This document shows, in pieces, positions 38,735-49,254 of a DNA stretch of 64,000 nucleotides (position 1 is the first letter of the stretch; every line of letters begins with the position of its first letter). The position numbers and the translations under genes are program-made. Origin of the DNA: Saccopteryx bilineata (taxonomy: Eukaryota; Chordata; Mammalia; Chiroptera; Emballonuridae); the NCBI RefSeq assembly GCF_036850765.1, contig NC_089492.1:183660106-183724105 (forward strand), given 5' to 3'. Below the pieces are notes generated by a model. The model did not search any database and was not told the origin of the DNA. It was given only the letters and a program-made list of their open reading frames with translations.

Positions 38735-39990
38735 TAAATCAATTCTTTCATTTCACAAACTGAGTGCCAGCTCTGGGCCAGGTTCTGTGTTAGACACGGG
38801 TACAGGAATGAGCAAAAACAAGACCAAGGTTCTGCTCCTCTGGAACTTAAAGACTAGAAGGGTCTGGTGGGGGACAATCATCAATCACACAGTCACAGAA
38901 CTGAGTATAAGATGTAACTGCAGTAATGGCTTCCATGGTGAGTCACTGGGACAGTGATAGTGGGACCTGACCAAGTTACGTCATCAGGGAAAACTTCCCA
39001 GAGGAAGTGACACTGCTCAGATCTGAAGGACAGAGGAAACCAGGTTGCTAGAGTAGAGAGAGCAGGGGGAAGAAGGATGGTAGGAAGGGGCAGAGGCCAG
39101 GCTGCAGGGCCATATACTTGTGTTCAGGACTTTGATCTTTTCTTGAGGAGCGCTGTAAAGTCACTGATAGGCTTAAATTTTAGGGTAGGTGAGGAAAAGA
39201 ATGAATAAACATTTCAGACTTATAAGAGCACTAATTGCCACTCAGAGAATGAATGGGGGTAGTTTGCGTAGAGTCCTCCGAAGGCTCTTTGCACACCTGG
39301 TAGAGGACGGCGGACACGTGGGGGGGGCAGGCATGCAGTTCTCAGGGAACCAAGCTGACAGACCACGGAGACACAGCATATATAGATGGGGGTTGGGGGA
39401 GGAGGGAGTTGTACAGGTTATCTCTTAGGATTCATAACATACACCAGGATGAATAGTGATATCCTTCATTGAGAAGGGGAATACTGGAAGGGACTAGGGC
39501 ATTTGAGGAGAGAAGAGAAGAAGGATAGAAGAAAACTGTTAGTCTGAGTTTGGATCTGTTGAATTAGAGTGCTTTTGCGATATCAAAGTGGAGATGTCAG
39601 GTAGGCAGCTGGATCTACTGAGCTCAGTGGCCTGAAATCTATGCCAGTGACAAGTATTTGTGACAAGTTGTTATCAGAGATAATATCTGAAGCCAGGAGG
39701 ATGGAGAGAACATAGAATAAGAAGAAGCTGGTGTTTTGGATGGAGCCTTACAGAATTCTAATATTTAATGCTACAGCTAAGGAAGGCAAGCCTGCCAGGG
39801 ACTTAGAAGAGAGGCAGTGCCCACTGGGTTTGGCATCAGGTAGGTTATTAGCAAGCTCACTTAGAGCTCTTTCAGGGGGTGGTGGGGGCAGAAACTAGGC
39901 TGCGGTGGGCTGAGAACAGAGGTGAGAAAAAGGATATAACAAGTATGGAGGACTCTTCTACGAAGACTGACTTTGAAGGAGATGGGAGAG
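38735..39990 (-). mobile_element. Long L2 LINE 3' fragment, reverse
   Basis: From agtgccagctctgggccagg through catcagggaaaacttcccag and agtggagatgtcaggtaggc, this follows the layout of the L2 3' region in reverse for over 1 kb. It is old and frameshifted. The hAT element inserted just after it. Confidence 0.65.
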
Positions 39991-40024
39991 TTGGAGTTGA
40001 AGAATCTTGTTTATAATTGAGACT

Positions 40025-40032
40025 GTCTAAAG
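40025..40032 (+). repeat. hAT target-site duplication, left copy
   Basis: GTCTAAAG immediately before the left terminus, identical to 42464-42471. Perfect identity suggests an insertion that is not very old. Confidence 0.95.
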
Positions 40033-42463
40033 CAGGGGTCTCAAACTCAACTCAGCATGTGGGCCGCAGAGCAAGATCACAGCCGTTCAGTGGGCCGCAC
40101 TAGGTCTACAAAAGGCAACTGTTACGCAACACTTTTCTCACTGCAGTTGAAAACAAACAAAAAAATCAGTACAACAAGCACAATCGTACATGCAGTTTAC
40201 TCAGTGTCACAAAACGACCAGAAACTGTAGTTCGCATCACAACTGCTGTTAACTCTTAACTGCTGTTAAGCTAAGCTCTTAAGAAGGTTTCTGTCCACTC
40301 AGCTGAGTGCGTTTGGCAGACACCAGACCGTCGAAGTTAGGCCTGAAGTTGTGTGTAGTCGCAAGTCGCAAAGTTGCTTTCAGATGTTTGTCAGTCAGTC
40401 TCGATCGCAATGCTGTTTTGTTGATCTTCATTGTAGAGAAGAATTGTTCACAAACGTATGTACTGCCAAACATCGCCAGAATTCTAGCAGCTCTGCAGAC
40501 TAATATTGGAAACTTTTCTCTCAGAACGGACTTGTAGAAATCTGGAACGCCAACATCAGCATACTTCTGTTTCAGAATAGTGTCACACTGCAAGTCCAGT
40601 AGTTCCATCTGGACTTCTTCTGGAACGCTCTGCACATCAACTGCGAATGGAGTGGCAAAAAGTGCAAAATGCGGTTCCAGAGCCGTGAATTCCTGAAAGC
40701 GATGTTCAAAATCATCTCGTAATCTGGTCAACATATCTGCATAGTCTTTCAGGCGTTGTAAATCGACAGCACCTAACGACTTTAGAGCAGAGAAATGAGC
40801 CATGTTGCCACCTGTCAGCTGGCTTGCCCACAAGGTGAGCTTGCATCTGAACGACTTGATGCAGTCAAACATCACAGTAATCAACTGCTTTGAGCCCTGC
40901 AGTTCTGAATTCAGTGCATTGAGGTGTTGTGTGACATATGTCAGAAAAGCTAGATCCAATAGAAATGTTGGCTCACACAGCTCAGGAACGTCTTTGTCTT
41001 TCATTGCCATGAACAATGCTATTTCCTGCCTCAGAGCAAAAAATCTCTGCAGCACTTTGCCACGACTCAACCATCTGACTTCAGTATGATACAGCAACTC
41101 TCCGTACTCCGCCTCTAAATCGGCTAGAAATGACACAAACTGCCTGTGGTTGAGACCCCTTGCACGTATGAAGTTTACTGTCTTCACAACAACATCCATG
41201 ACTTCCTTCAGTTGTATATTTTTGGCACAGAGTGCTTCCTGGTGCAAAATGCAGTGTATGGCTGCAAAAGGTCTGCTCAAACTGAGCCGATTCCGTTTGT
41301 CCTTCAACAATCCGACAACACCAACCTTCTGTGAACACATTGCTGGAGCACCATCTGTGGCCACTGAAACGAGTTTGTCCCATGGTAGTCCACATCTGTC
41401 AATACAAGCTTCCAGTTCTTGAAAAATATCCTGACCCTTCGTCGTTCCTGTCATCAGTAGCATGTCCAATAACTCTTCAAAGACGTTGAAGTTTGCGTCG
41501 ACCCCTCAGATGAATACGGCACAATACGCGGTATCTGTTACACCAGTGGACTCGTCCAGTGCAATGGAATACGCTTCAAAATTCTTTGCAACTGCAATCA
41601 GTTGCTGATGTACATCGTCGGCTGACTCCGTGATCCTGCTGGCAACTGTGTTTGCAGACAAACTTCTACCTTCGAAGAGCATCTTTTTCTTGGGACAAAT
41701 AATTTCACACGCCTTTATCATACATTCTTTTACAAACTGGCCTTCAGTGAATGGTCGTGACGCCTTTGCTATCATCTCGCTAACAACAAAGCTTGCCTTC
41801 ACGGAATCTTCGCTTGCTGTGTTAACACGTTTAAAAAAGTTTCTTTGGTTGGCGAACAATGCCTTCAAGTGACGGACTTTTTCCTCGTGAATTGTGCCAG
41901 TCAGTGCAGCAAACTGTTGTCCATGCAGCGTGTCATAATGTCTACGCACGTTGTACTCCTTGGGCACAGAGATGCATTGCAGACAAATCAGACAGTTGAT
42001 TTTGTCACCTACTTGCATAACAAAATATAAATTTTCCCACTTATCCTGAAACAGTCGTTTTTCATCCGCAATCTTTCGCTTTTTAGAACACTACGACGAC
42101 ATTATTAAACACGGGGTGGACGGGACCAAAGAAAAATAGACCAGGCCATTTACGGCAACAAACCGCACTCAGCTGCAGCAGCTGCTTTCAGGCATAGCTA
42201 GCTTTGCTTTGTCTCATTCCAGAGCAAAGCTATAAATAGGCTATCCGCTATCGCCAGGCTTTGGGTGGGGCATCCACGGAAAAGCACCATAGAAGTAAGT
42301 AAGATGAATAATACAGTTTATTATCTAGCTAGGATGCTAGAGAAATGAAAAATACAAGTAGGCCCCTAGGCTTACTTAATTTTATCCAAAATATTTTGAA
42401 CTTCGTGGATTAGTCTGTGGGCCTCACAAAATTGTTCGGCGGGCCGCGAGTTTGAGACCCCTG
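40033..42463 (-). mobile_element. hAT-Charlie DNA transposon, structurally complete, 2431 bp
   Basis: The element begins CAGGGGTCTCAAACTC (40033-40048) and ends with its exact reverse complement (42448-42463), a perfect 16-bp terminal inverted repeat. It is flanked by a perfect 8-bp duplication GTCTAAAG (40025-40032 and 42464-42471). Both 8-bp duplications and CAGGGGT-type ends are hAT hallmarks. Inside is one transposase frame on the minus strand (42102-40279). GGGCCGC motifs recur near both ends (40061, 40092, 42441), likely transposase-binding subterminal repeats. The element sits in a PHACTR1 intron, in the sense orientation of that gene. Family-level similarity is to Charlie elements, including the Charlie8-like source of GTF2IRD2; the exact family name is not determined. 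Confidence 0.96.
40279..42102 (-). pseudogene. hAT-Charlie transposase (GTF2IRD2-like), two nonsense codons
   Basis: The frame runs from ATG at 42102 to TAA at 40281-40279, 607 codons, uninterrupted except for TAG at codon 4 (42093-42091) and TGA at codon 199 (41508-41506). No frameshift is present. Domains in order: a basic start (KKRKIADEKR) and W-E-N-L-Y-F-V leading into a BED zinc finger (INCLIC with paired His in RRHYDTLH, residues about 34-60); presumed first catalytic Asp in ALDESTGVTD (about 183); second in ATDGAPAMCS (about 250); the H-C-x2-H-Q motif CILHQEALCAK; an all-helical insertion; and the hATC dimerisation region with the presumed catalytic Glu in YVCEQFFSTM (about 552). Restarts at Met 29 and Met 212 leave frames of 170 and 396 residues. 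TGA replacing CGA at codon 199 would be a single CpG transition; that is inference. Without readthrough or reinitiation it cannot make full-length transposase. Confidence 0.93.
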
Positions 42464-42471
42464 GTCTAAAG
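42464..42471 (+). repeat. hAT target-site duplication, right copy
   Basis: GTCTAAAG immediately after the right terminus at 42463, identical to the left copy at 40025-40032. The original empty site would have one GTCTAAAG between ...TTGAGACT and CATTTGTTC. Confidence 0.95.
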
Positions 42472-42541
42472 CATTTGTTCTGTCCTTCACCTAGTGTTCT
42501 GGAAGAAATGGAGAAGTGCATGATTTAAAGATTACAGTCGA

Positions 42542-42851
42542 GCCTGACCAGGTGGTGGCGCAGTGGATAGAGCATCGGACTGGGATGTGGAGGACCCAGA
42601 TTCGAGACCCCGAGGTCTCCAGCTTGAGCGTGGGCTCATCTGGTTTGAGCAAAGTTCACCAGCTTGGACCCAAGGTCGCTGGCTTGAGCAACGGGTTATT
42701 CGGTCTGCTGAAGGCCCACGGTCAAGGCACATATGAGAAAGCAATCAATGAACAACTAAGGTGTCGCAACGAAAAACTGATAATTTATGCTTCTCATCTC
42801 TGTTCCTATCTGTCTGTCTCTATCTATCCCTCTGTCTCTGTAAAAAAAAAA
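42542..42851 (+). repeat. SINE (GCCTGACCAGG type), forward, with 12-bp target duplication
   Basis: GATTACAGTCGA at 42530-42541 is repeated at 42852-42863. It lies only about 70 bp beyond the hAT transposon and is near consensus in the head. A 140-codon frame (42516-42938) crosses it by chance. Confidence 0.95.
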
Positions 42852-43053
42852 GATTACAGTCGATATTTAGAAAAGAAAAATAACATAGTTAGACTAATGC
42901 ACCCCCACTGTGTGTTAACCAATAAATACACAGAGTGAATGATGTTTGAGGCTGATTTCCCTTAACAAGTTTCAGTTCTCGGCTTCTTTCTGTCTCTGAC
43001 TTTTTCTTTGTGTCCGCGGTAATAATAAACAACAGAAGGAGGCTGTAGCAAGG

Positions 43054-43056
<3 letters not shown>

Positions 43057-43105
<49 letters not shown>

Positions 43106-43122
43106 TGCATGCACACACACAT
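43057..43122. repeat. (CA)n microsatellite
   Basis: About 22 CA units, interrupted by gtgtgcatg, then more CA, at the A-rich end of the SINE at 43118. Confidence 0.95.
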
Positions 43123-43352
43123 TTTATTTTAGTGAGAGGAGAGGAGGCAGAGACAGACTCCCACATGCACCCCGACCAGGATCCACCCAGCAAACCCATT
43201 AGGAGGCGATGCTCTGTGCATCTGTGGCCACTGCTCCATTGCAACCTAGGCCATTTTTTAGCACCTAAGTGAAGGCTGTGGAGCCATCCTCAACACCTGG
43301 GGTCAAGTTGCTCCAATCAAGCCATGCAGGAGGAGAGGAGAAGAGAGAGAGG

Positions 43353-43398
<46 letters not shown>

Positions 43399-43521
43399 TG
43401 CGAGAGGAGAAGGGGTGGAGAAGCAGATGGGTGCCTCTCCTGTGTGCCCTGACTGGGAATCGAACCAGGGACTTCCACATGCTGGGCTGACACTCTACCG
43501 TGGAGCCAACCAGCCAGGGCT
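43118..43521 (-). repeat. SINE (GGCCCTGGCC type), reverse, with internal (GA)n expansion
   Basis: Reverse copy from the A-rich end next to a (CA)n tract (43057-43102) to ccaaccagccagggct. An internal (GA)n expansion occupies about 43355-43396. The CTCF-like box is degraded here (cccattaggaggcgatgc). Confidence 0.9.
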
Positions 43522-43574
43522 GAGGTTTATATTTTTTAATGGGGAACACATTTAATGGAAAGAATCCAGATTAA

Positions 43575-43635
43575 GTGATGGTGCTGGTGCTGGTAATGCT
43601 GGTGGTGAGGGTGGTGATGGTGGTGGTGGTGGTGA
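43575..43635. repeat. (GGT)n-like diverged triplet repeat
   Basis: ggtgctggtgctggtaatgc, then ggtggtgatggtggtggtgg. G-rich and imperfect; about 100 bp from the candidate micro-exon at 43733. Confidence 0.85.
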
Positions 43636-44277
43636 GAAACTAAATATATAAGGAGGGAGAAGTCTCAACTGATAGTGCAGAAGTCTGAGAAGGCAGGAGG
43701 GGTTGGGATCCAAGGGACAGAGAAGGCCTTACCTTCCGCATGGAGGATGGACACGTCTTGCTGTGACAGGGGAAGAAGGACAGAGAGCACTGTATGTAGT
43801 CTGTATGTTTTGGTATTGGAATTACAAAAGGCGTTCCTAACTGATGGCTCTTACTCTCTCATGTGGGACTATAACACAGGGGCCTTATAGTAGTTGGAAA
43901 TATTAACTTTCCTAGAGGGGATATGTCTTTGAACAGAGCCAAATTCACAAACCAGAGGGATAAAGCTCTAGCTTCAGAACCCTAATCATCAGAATTTTAG
44001 GGGAACCCCAGGGCTGCCTGTCATCTTCACCAAATAAAGCAGCCCTGTGCCTTTTAAGATCTACATTGTGCAGAAGTACTGGTTAAAAGAAAGCTGAACA
44101 ACCGCATGATAACCAACAAAGTAATAATATTATAATTCCAAGGATCCAAAAACTCACAAGAATAAAAGTAGAGATGCTTTCTGAATATACTGTATCTCTT
44201 ACCCCACCTTGCTAATAGGTTTAAGTAATTGTATCTGACTTAGGCTAATATTAAATTTGAAAAAAATTTCCTGACAC

Positions 44278-44280
44278 ACA

Positions 44281-44378
<98 letters not shown>

Positions 44379-44382
44379 TTTT
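44278..44382. repeat. Compound microsatellite (CT)n(TA)n(TTTA)n
   Basis: (CT)n at about 44284-44312, (AT)n at 44313-44338 and (TTTA)n at 44343-44380 adjoin at the A-rich end of the SINE at 44341. Confidence 0.93.
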
Positions 44383-44735
44383 CTGAAGTTGGAAACAGGG
44401 AGGCAGTCAGACAGACTCCCGCATGCGCCCGACTGGGATCCACCCGGCATGCCCACCAGGGGGCAATGCTCCGCCTATCTGGGGCGTTGCTCTGTTGTAA
44501 CCAGAGCCATTCTAGCGCCTGAGGCAGAGGTCACAGAGCCATCCTCAGTGTCGGGGCCAACTTTGCTCCAATGGAACCTTGGCTGCGGGAGGGGAAGAGA
44601 GAGACAGAGAAGAAGGAGAGGGGGAGGGGTGGAGAAGCAGATGGGCGCTTCTCCTGTGTGCCCTGGCTGGGAATCGAACCCGGGACTCCCGCACGCCAGG
44701 CCGACGCTCTACCACTGAGTCAACCGGCCAGGGCT
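44341..44735 (-). repeat. SINE (GGCCCTGGCC type), reverse, tailed by compound microsatellite
   Basis: (TTTA)n tail at 44343-44380, then ttctgaagttggaaacaggg and a near-consensus body ending at ggccagggct. It contains GCCCACCAGGGGGCAATGCT at 44451-44470, a CTCF-like match. Confidence 0.93.
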
Positions 44736-46284
44736 CTGACTATATATTTTGACAAAACCATTTATATGCTAGGTGGTGAGGGAAACTTTTTTGGTAATTA
44801 ATTACTTATATAAAATGAAGCCAAAACATTTATATGAAATGAATCTAAAAATAAACATTTAATGTACTTCCAATTGACCTATTTAAATTGCTTTACTATT
44901 GCCCATGAGACCCTGGTTTAAAAGATATCTCTGAGCAGCAAAATTATTTCCACAATTCAAATGCTTTCTTTACCATAGATCACAGCTAAATGATTTTCAT
45001 TTACTGTGAACTGAAAAAACACTAAGTTTCCATTTAAATGCCACATGCCACCAATCACCAAATATGAGACTTCTATTTACTTTCAATATTTGAGAATGGA
45101 TCTTTTCATCAGTTTTAACAACTCTTATCTATACCAGTAACCATAAACAAACAAAGCAACTCTTCTTCTTTTTTGGTAAAACAAAATAGCCCCCCAAATA
45201 AACAGGGCTTCAGTTTTAGCCTGGAAAAATGAGAGTGCTAGGGAACAGAGTGGCAAGAGGTGTTAAATCCTTGCAAAGCAGGGGAGTGCTATCTTTGTGC
45301 ATCGCAGCATCTCCCCAGAGAAGTGACAAACCCTTGTAGGTTTTGCTGGTCTGACTTCTGGAGGCCAGCAAGGATGCGTTCTGCTGCACAGTGCTAATGA
45401 GCTTTCTGCAGGCTTTAGAACAGGGTCACAGCTTTCATTAGCATTTACAACTGCACATTGTTTTGAGAGCCCTGATTTTCAAGTTTGGATCTCTGAAATT
45501 GTATTTGCATTTCAGGAAAAACAGAAGCAGAATTAACTTAGGTTTTCTGCATCTCAGCCCCAGATGGAGTTAGCTGCCTTTTCAGACAGATGGAAAGAGA
45601 CAGTGTAAAGGTACTCATGGAGAGTAAGAGAAAACAAGGTTTCCCAACAGATGCCCTCAGTAGGACACACAGGTCGACACTGACTTTTCTCCCACCTCCT
45701 TCAGAACCTGTCCTGAGAACCTGTCAGTCCCACGAGAACTGGGGCATTACTGTCTGGCCTCGCTCATCACTGCATCATCAGTTCCTATGAGACCACGGAG
45801 AACATACCACGTGCTCATTCAGCAATTATTTAATCCAGATCTTACCAGTTCTAATGCCACACATGCTTCTTGGATGAGCTCAACAACAAGCATGACTTCA
45901 AGTAGCATTCAGATGTCAGTGACTAAAATCTGTACCTCTAGTTGTATTTCTGAGTTCCAGACCATCTTTCTACCTGCCGCCTTATCCTCCTACAGGCTCT
46001 CAGACTTCAAGAGTCCCAAATGGATGAATCTATCTTCTTTTCTTCATGTCCAGACAGTTTTGGAACTCACATCTAGTGAGCTGCCCAAGCCAGGAAACTG
46101 GGAATTACCTTCTCTGTCCTTCCTCCTCAACAGCCAATCAGTCACCATGTTAGGACCATTTCTCATCCTGTCCCATCACTGCCTCCGCAGGAAAGCAGGC
46201 CACCAGCATCTCCCCTGGTTGCTGCTGGCCAGCCTGTCTCACTCTGGCCCTCTTTCAGCCCAGACACAATGGTCTTTCTAAGAA

Positions 46285-46480
46285 GCAAGTCCGATCACAC
46301 GTTCTCTGCTTGGAAACTGTGCATGCGTTCCTGGGACCCACAGCAGGGAGTTAGAACACCCAATGTCTTGTAAGATTCTTCCTCATCTGAACACTTCCCA
46401 AGAATCTCCCCCATCCTATTCTTCAGACACAAGGATCCAGTCTTGGTTCCTTCCAGATCTGCACACTCTTCCTTGTATCT
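46285..46480 (+). mobile_element. L2 LINE fragment, forward
   Basis: gtccgatcacacgttctctg, a degraded cccacagcagggagttagaa and cttccaagaatctccccc follow L2 forward layout. It overlaps the end of a 164-codon chance frame (45787-46281). Confidence 0.5.
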
Positions 46481-46555
46481 CGACATTCTTTCTGTTCCTC
46501 TTTGTCTGGCTAACTGATGGTGATCCCCACAGAAGCTTAAAACTTAAATATTGAT

Positions 46556-46636
46556 GGCACTGGCCAGTTGGCTCAGAGGTAGAGCACTGGCCCGGCATGT
46601 GGAAGTCCCAGGTTTGATTCCCAGTCAAGGCACAAA
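46556..46636 (+). repeat. SINE head only (tRNA-like part), forward
   Basis: Only the tRNA-related head is present (ggcactggccagttggctca ... ggtttgattcccagtcaagg) with no body or tail, so it is a 3'-truncated or ancestral-type copy. Confidence 0.75.
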
Positions 46637-47432
46637 TGATGTCTTATTTATCGCTGTGTTTCTAGACTTAGCATAGTACCTGGCATACAGGAAGGGCACT
46701 GGTGGTTTTGGATAATTAAATAACTTAATAACCCAGGAGTTGTGCCCATGAGTATGAGCAGCACCCCGGGCCAGCAGCAGGGCAGCCCTGGCACCAGCAC
46801 TGGAGGTCCCTCTGCGAAGGCTGCAGGGAAGCTCTGCTCTTGTACTGCAGTACCACCTCCCCTTCTATACACCAGGCAGCACAACTCTTAAAACTATGGT
46901 TCCATGCACCCAGCTCTTTCCAGGTACTCCAGTCAATGTTATCAACTTCGCCTTATTATTATTCTCCTCCAGCTGTTCACAAACAGCGTGGCCATAGCCC
47001 AGGGAAGGAACAGAGAGGAAATGAACTGGGCTCCAGAGCCCTGCCTCCTGCCTGCCTCCACCACCAACCAGAAGGCCACTTGAGTCTATGACATGGCTTT
47101 ACCCCTCCATGCCCAAATACCACCGTACAACAAATGGCCATAACACAGATAGTCTGCTTGCAGCCTAGGAGTGTTGAGAGGACAAAATGTGAACAAGATG
47201 TGAAAGTCTCCTTTAAAAATAAATATAAAGCATGAAATATTTTCAGTAACTTGAAAAAAGTCCCTTACCTCAAATAGATAAACAAGTTACACTTAAGAAG
47301 AGAAATGTTTTTGGATTTATTCGCTGGAGGCTGTGGCCTCAGTGTGAGGCCCCATATATTATAAGATAATTATAATAAAGTATAATAAGATATAAGGTAT
47401 TGTGAGGTAATAACCACAGAAAACACTTAAAA

Positions 47433-47595
47433 AATGTTTACTATATTGATTTTAGAGAGAGAGAAGGAAGTGCGAGAGGGAGAGAGAAACAGGAACATGG
47501 ATCTGCTCCTGTATGTGCCCCGACTAGGGATCGAATCAGCAATCTCTGTGCTTCAGGATGATGCTTTAACTAACTGAGCTATCCAGCCAGGGCAT
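47433..47595 (-). repeat. Older Ves-like SINE, reverse
   Basis: tattgattttagagagagag, a GA-rich block, gtgccccgactagggatcga and actgagctatccagccaggg mark an old reverse copy. Confidence 0.85.
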
Positions 47596-47951
47596 AGAAG
47601 TAACACTGATCATGTTGAGTTGCAATCAGTTTGGAAATAACAATGGGACCATGTTTCTAGGTATCAAACCATTAAAATAAAACCCCACAGTACAAAATTG
47701 TGAGCCCACAGAGCGATACCTTTAGGTTTGTCAGGACTATTAGACATATACCCAATATTAGCAATCAGGAAGATCACACTTTGAAAGAGTATCTGAGTAG
47801 TTACAATAGAAATTAAAATAGTTAATGAAGCTAACCAAAAAACACACTCATTTCAATAGGACAGTCTTTATGTGAAGAATCAATAAAAATAAATGCTAAA
47901 ACAATATGATGTCAAAAGACAAGAAATGTGGGAATCAAGAAAATGACCATT

Positions 47952-48128
47952 TCCCTGTCTGGGTAACTTGGTTAGAGCACTGATCTGATATACCAAGGTT
48001 GTGGGTTCAACTCTTGGTCAGGGCACATGCAGGAATCAACCAATGAATGCATAAATAAATGAAACAACAAATCAATTTTTACTCTCTCCCTCTCCCTTCC
48101 TTTCTCTCTAAAAATCAATCAAAAAATT
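47952..48128 (+). repeat. Older Ves-like SINE, forward
   Basis: ccctgtctgggtaacttggt, a B-box-like gggttcaactc, tcagggcacatgcaggaatc and aaaaatcaatcaaaaaa at the end. Confidence 0.83.
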
Positions 48129-48244
48129 CTAAACCTTCTCTGTACTCTTTGTCTCTCTTTCCTGCTTCATTAAAAAAAGGCCATTATTCTATCACTTTAA
48201 AGTAATCAAGGTGATCTGATCACCTTTAGCTTAATCTGAGTGAA

Positions 48245-48360
48245 TCCATCCATCCATCCATCTGTCTGTGCATACATCCATGCATCCATCTGTCTCTCTG
48301 TGCACGCATCTATCCATGTATCCATCAGTCCATGTGTGAGTCCATCCATCATCCATCTAT
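48245..48360. repeat. (CATC)n-like diverged tandem repeat
   Basis: catccatccatccatctgtc and later imperfect CATC/CATG units over about 115 bases. Confidence 0.85.
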
Positions 48361-48879
48361 TGTAGACTAGACATTGGTCAGGTGCCGTGAACCAGCACAG
48401 CTAGTAATTCCAGGTCCTGAGTGGGAGTGGTGTGGAATGAAGAAATAAACTTAGAGAAAAAAGATGGGATCAGGAGGTCTCTTTGCAATGCGAAGATAGC
48501 TTGCAAAAAAACCAAGACCCCAGGTCTGCTTTATTATATAGCCATGTGCAAATAAGGAAGTCTCCGATACAAAGTCACACATCTTCAAGGCATCCCAAGA
48601 ATTCTCCCAAGTGCAGAAACCCTCCACCCTGCATAACTGAAATCAACCAACATCAGAACAAACAAAGGGTGAGAGGAAGGGCATGCAAACTGCTTCTAGC
48701 AACTCAAGCAAGCAAGTGAGGTGGAGGGTTGTGATGAGTGCAAATACTCAGCTTCATAACCAATATGGAAGGGGGGGGAGAACTTAGCCTTTTGCTAAGT
48801 CTTAAACTGCAAGGGCTTTGCCAGTTTGCAGTCTCCCACATATGGGCCTTCAGAGCTAAGTATAAGAATAATGTATCAG

Positions 48880-49254
48880 GCCCTGGCCGGTTGGCTCAGT
48901 GGTAGAGCGTCAGCCTGGCGTGCAGGAGTCCCGGGTTCAATTCCTGGCCAGGGCACACAGGAGACGCGCCCATCTGCTTCTCCACCACTCCCCATCTCCT
49001 TCCTCCCTGTCTCTCTCTTCCCCTCCCGCAGCCGAGGCTCCATTGGAGCAAAGTTTGCCCGGGCGCTGAGGATGGCTCTGTGGCCTCTGCCTCAGGTGCT
49101 AGAATGGCTCTGATTGCAACAGAGCGATGCCCTGGATGGGCAGAGCATCCCCCCCTGGTGGGTGTGCCGGGTGGATCCCAGTCGGCTGCATGCGGGAGTC
49201 TGTCTGACTGCCTCCCTGTTTCTGGCTTTGGAAAAATACAAAAAAAAAAAAAAA
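48880..49254 (+). repeat. Young SINE (GGCCCTGGCC type), forward, with perfect 16-bp duplication
   Basis: AAGAATAATGTATCAG at 48864-48879 is repeated exactly at 49255-49270. The head has intact A box (TGGCTCAGTGG) and B box (GGTTCAATTCC) and a long poly(A) tail. It carries the CTCF-like box as its reverse complement at about 49143-49165. Confidence 0.96.

Noticed and set aside
42516..42938. 140-codon frame
   Set aside because: It is a translation of the SINE at 42542-42851 and its flanks.
45787..46281. 164-codon + frame
   Set aside because: Low-complexity Ser/Thr-rich translation without a domain, ending in an L2-like fragment; no splice or promoter context.
48880..48955. tRNA gene candidate
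   Set aside because: A and B boxes are present, but the sequence is the head of a SINE with body, poly(A) tail and target duplication; it would not fold as a functional tRNA.
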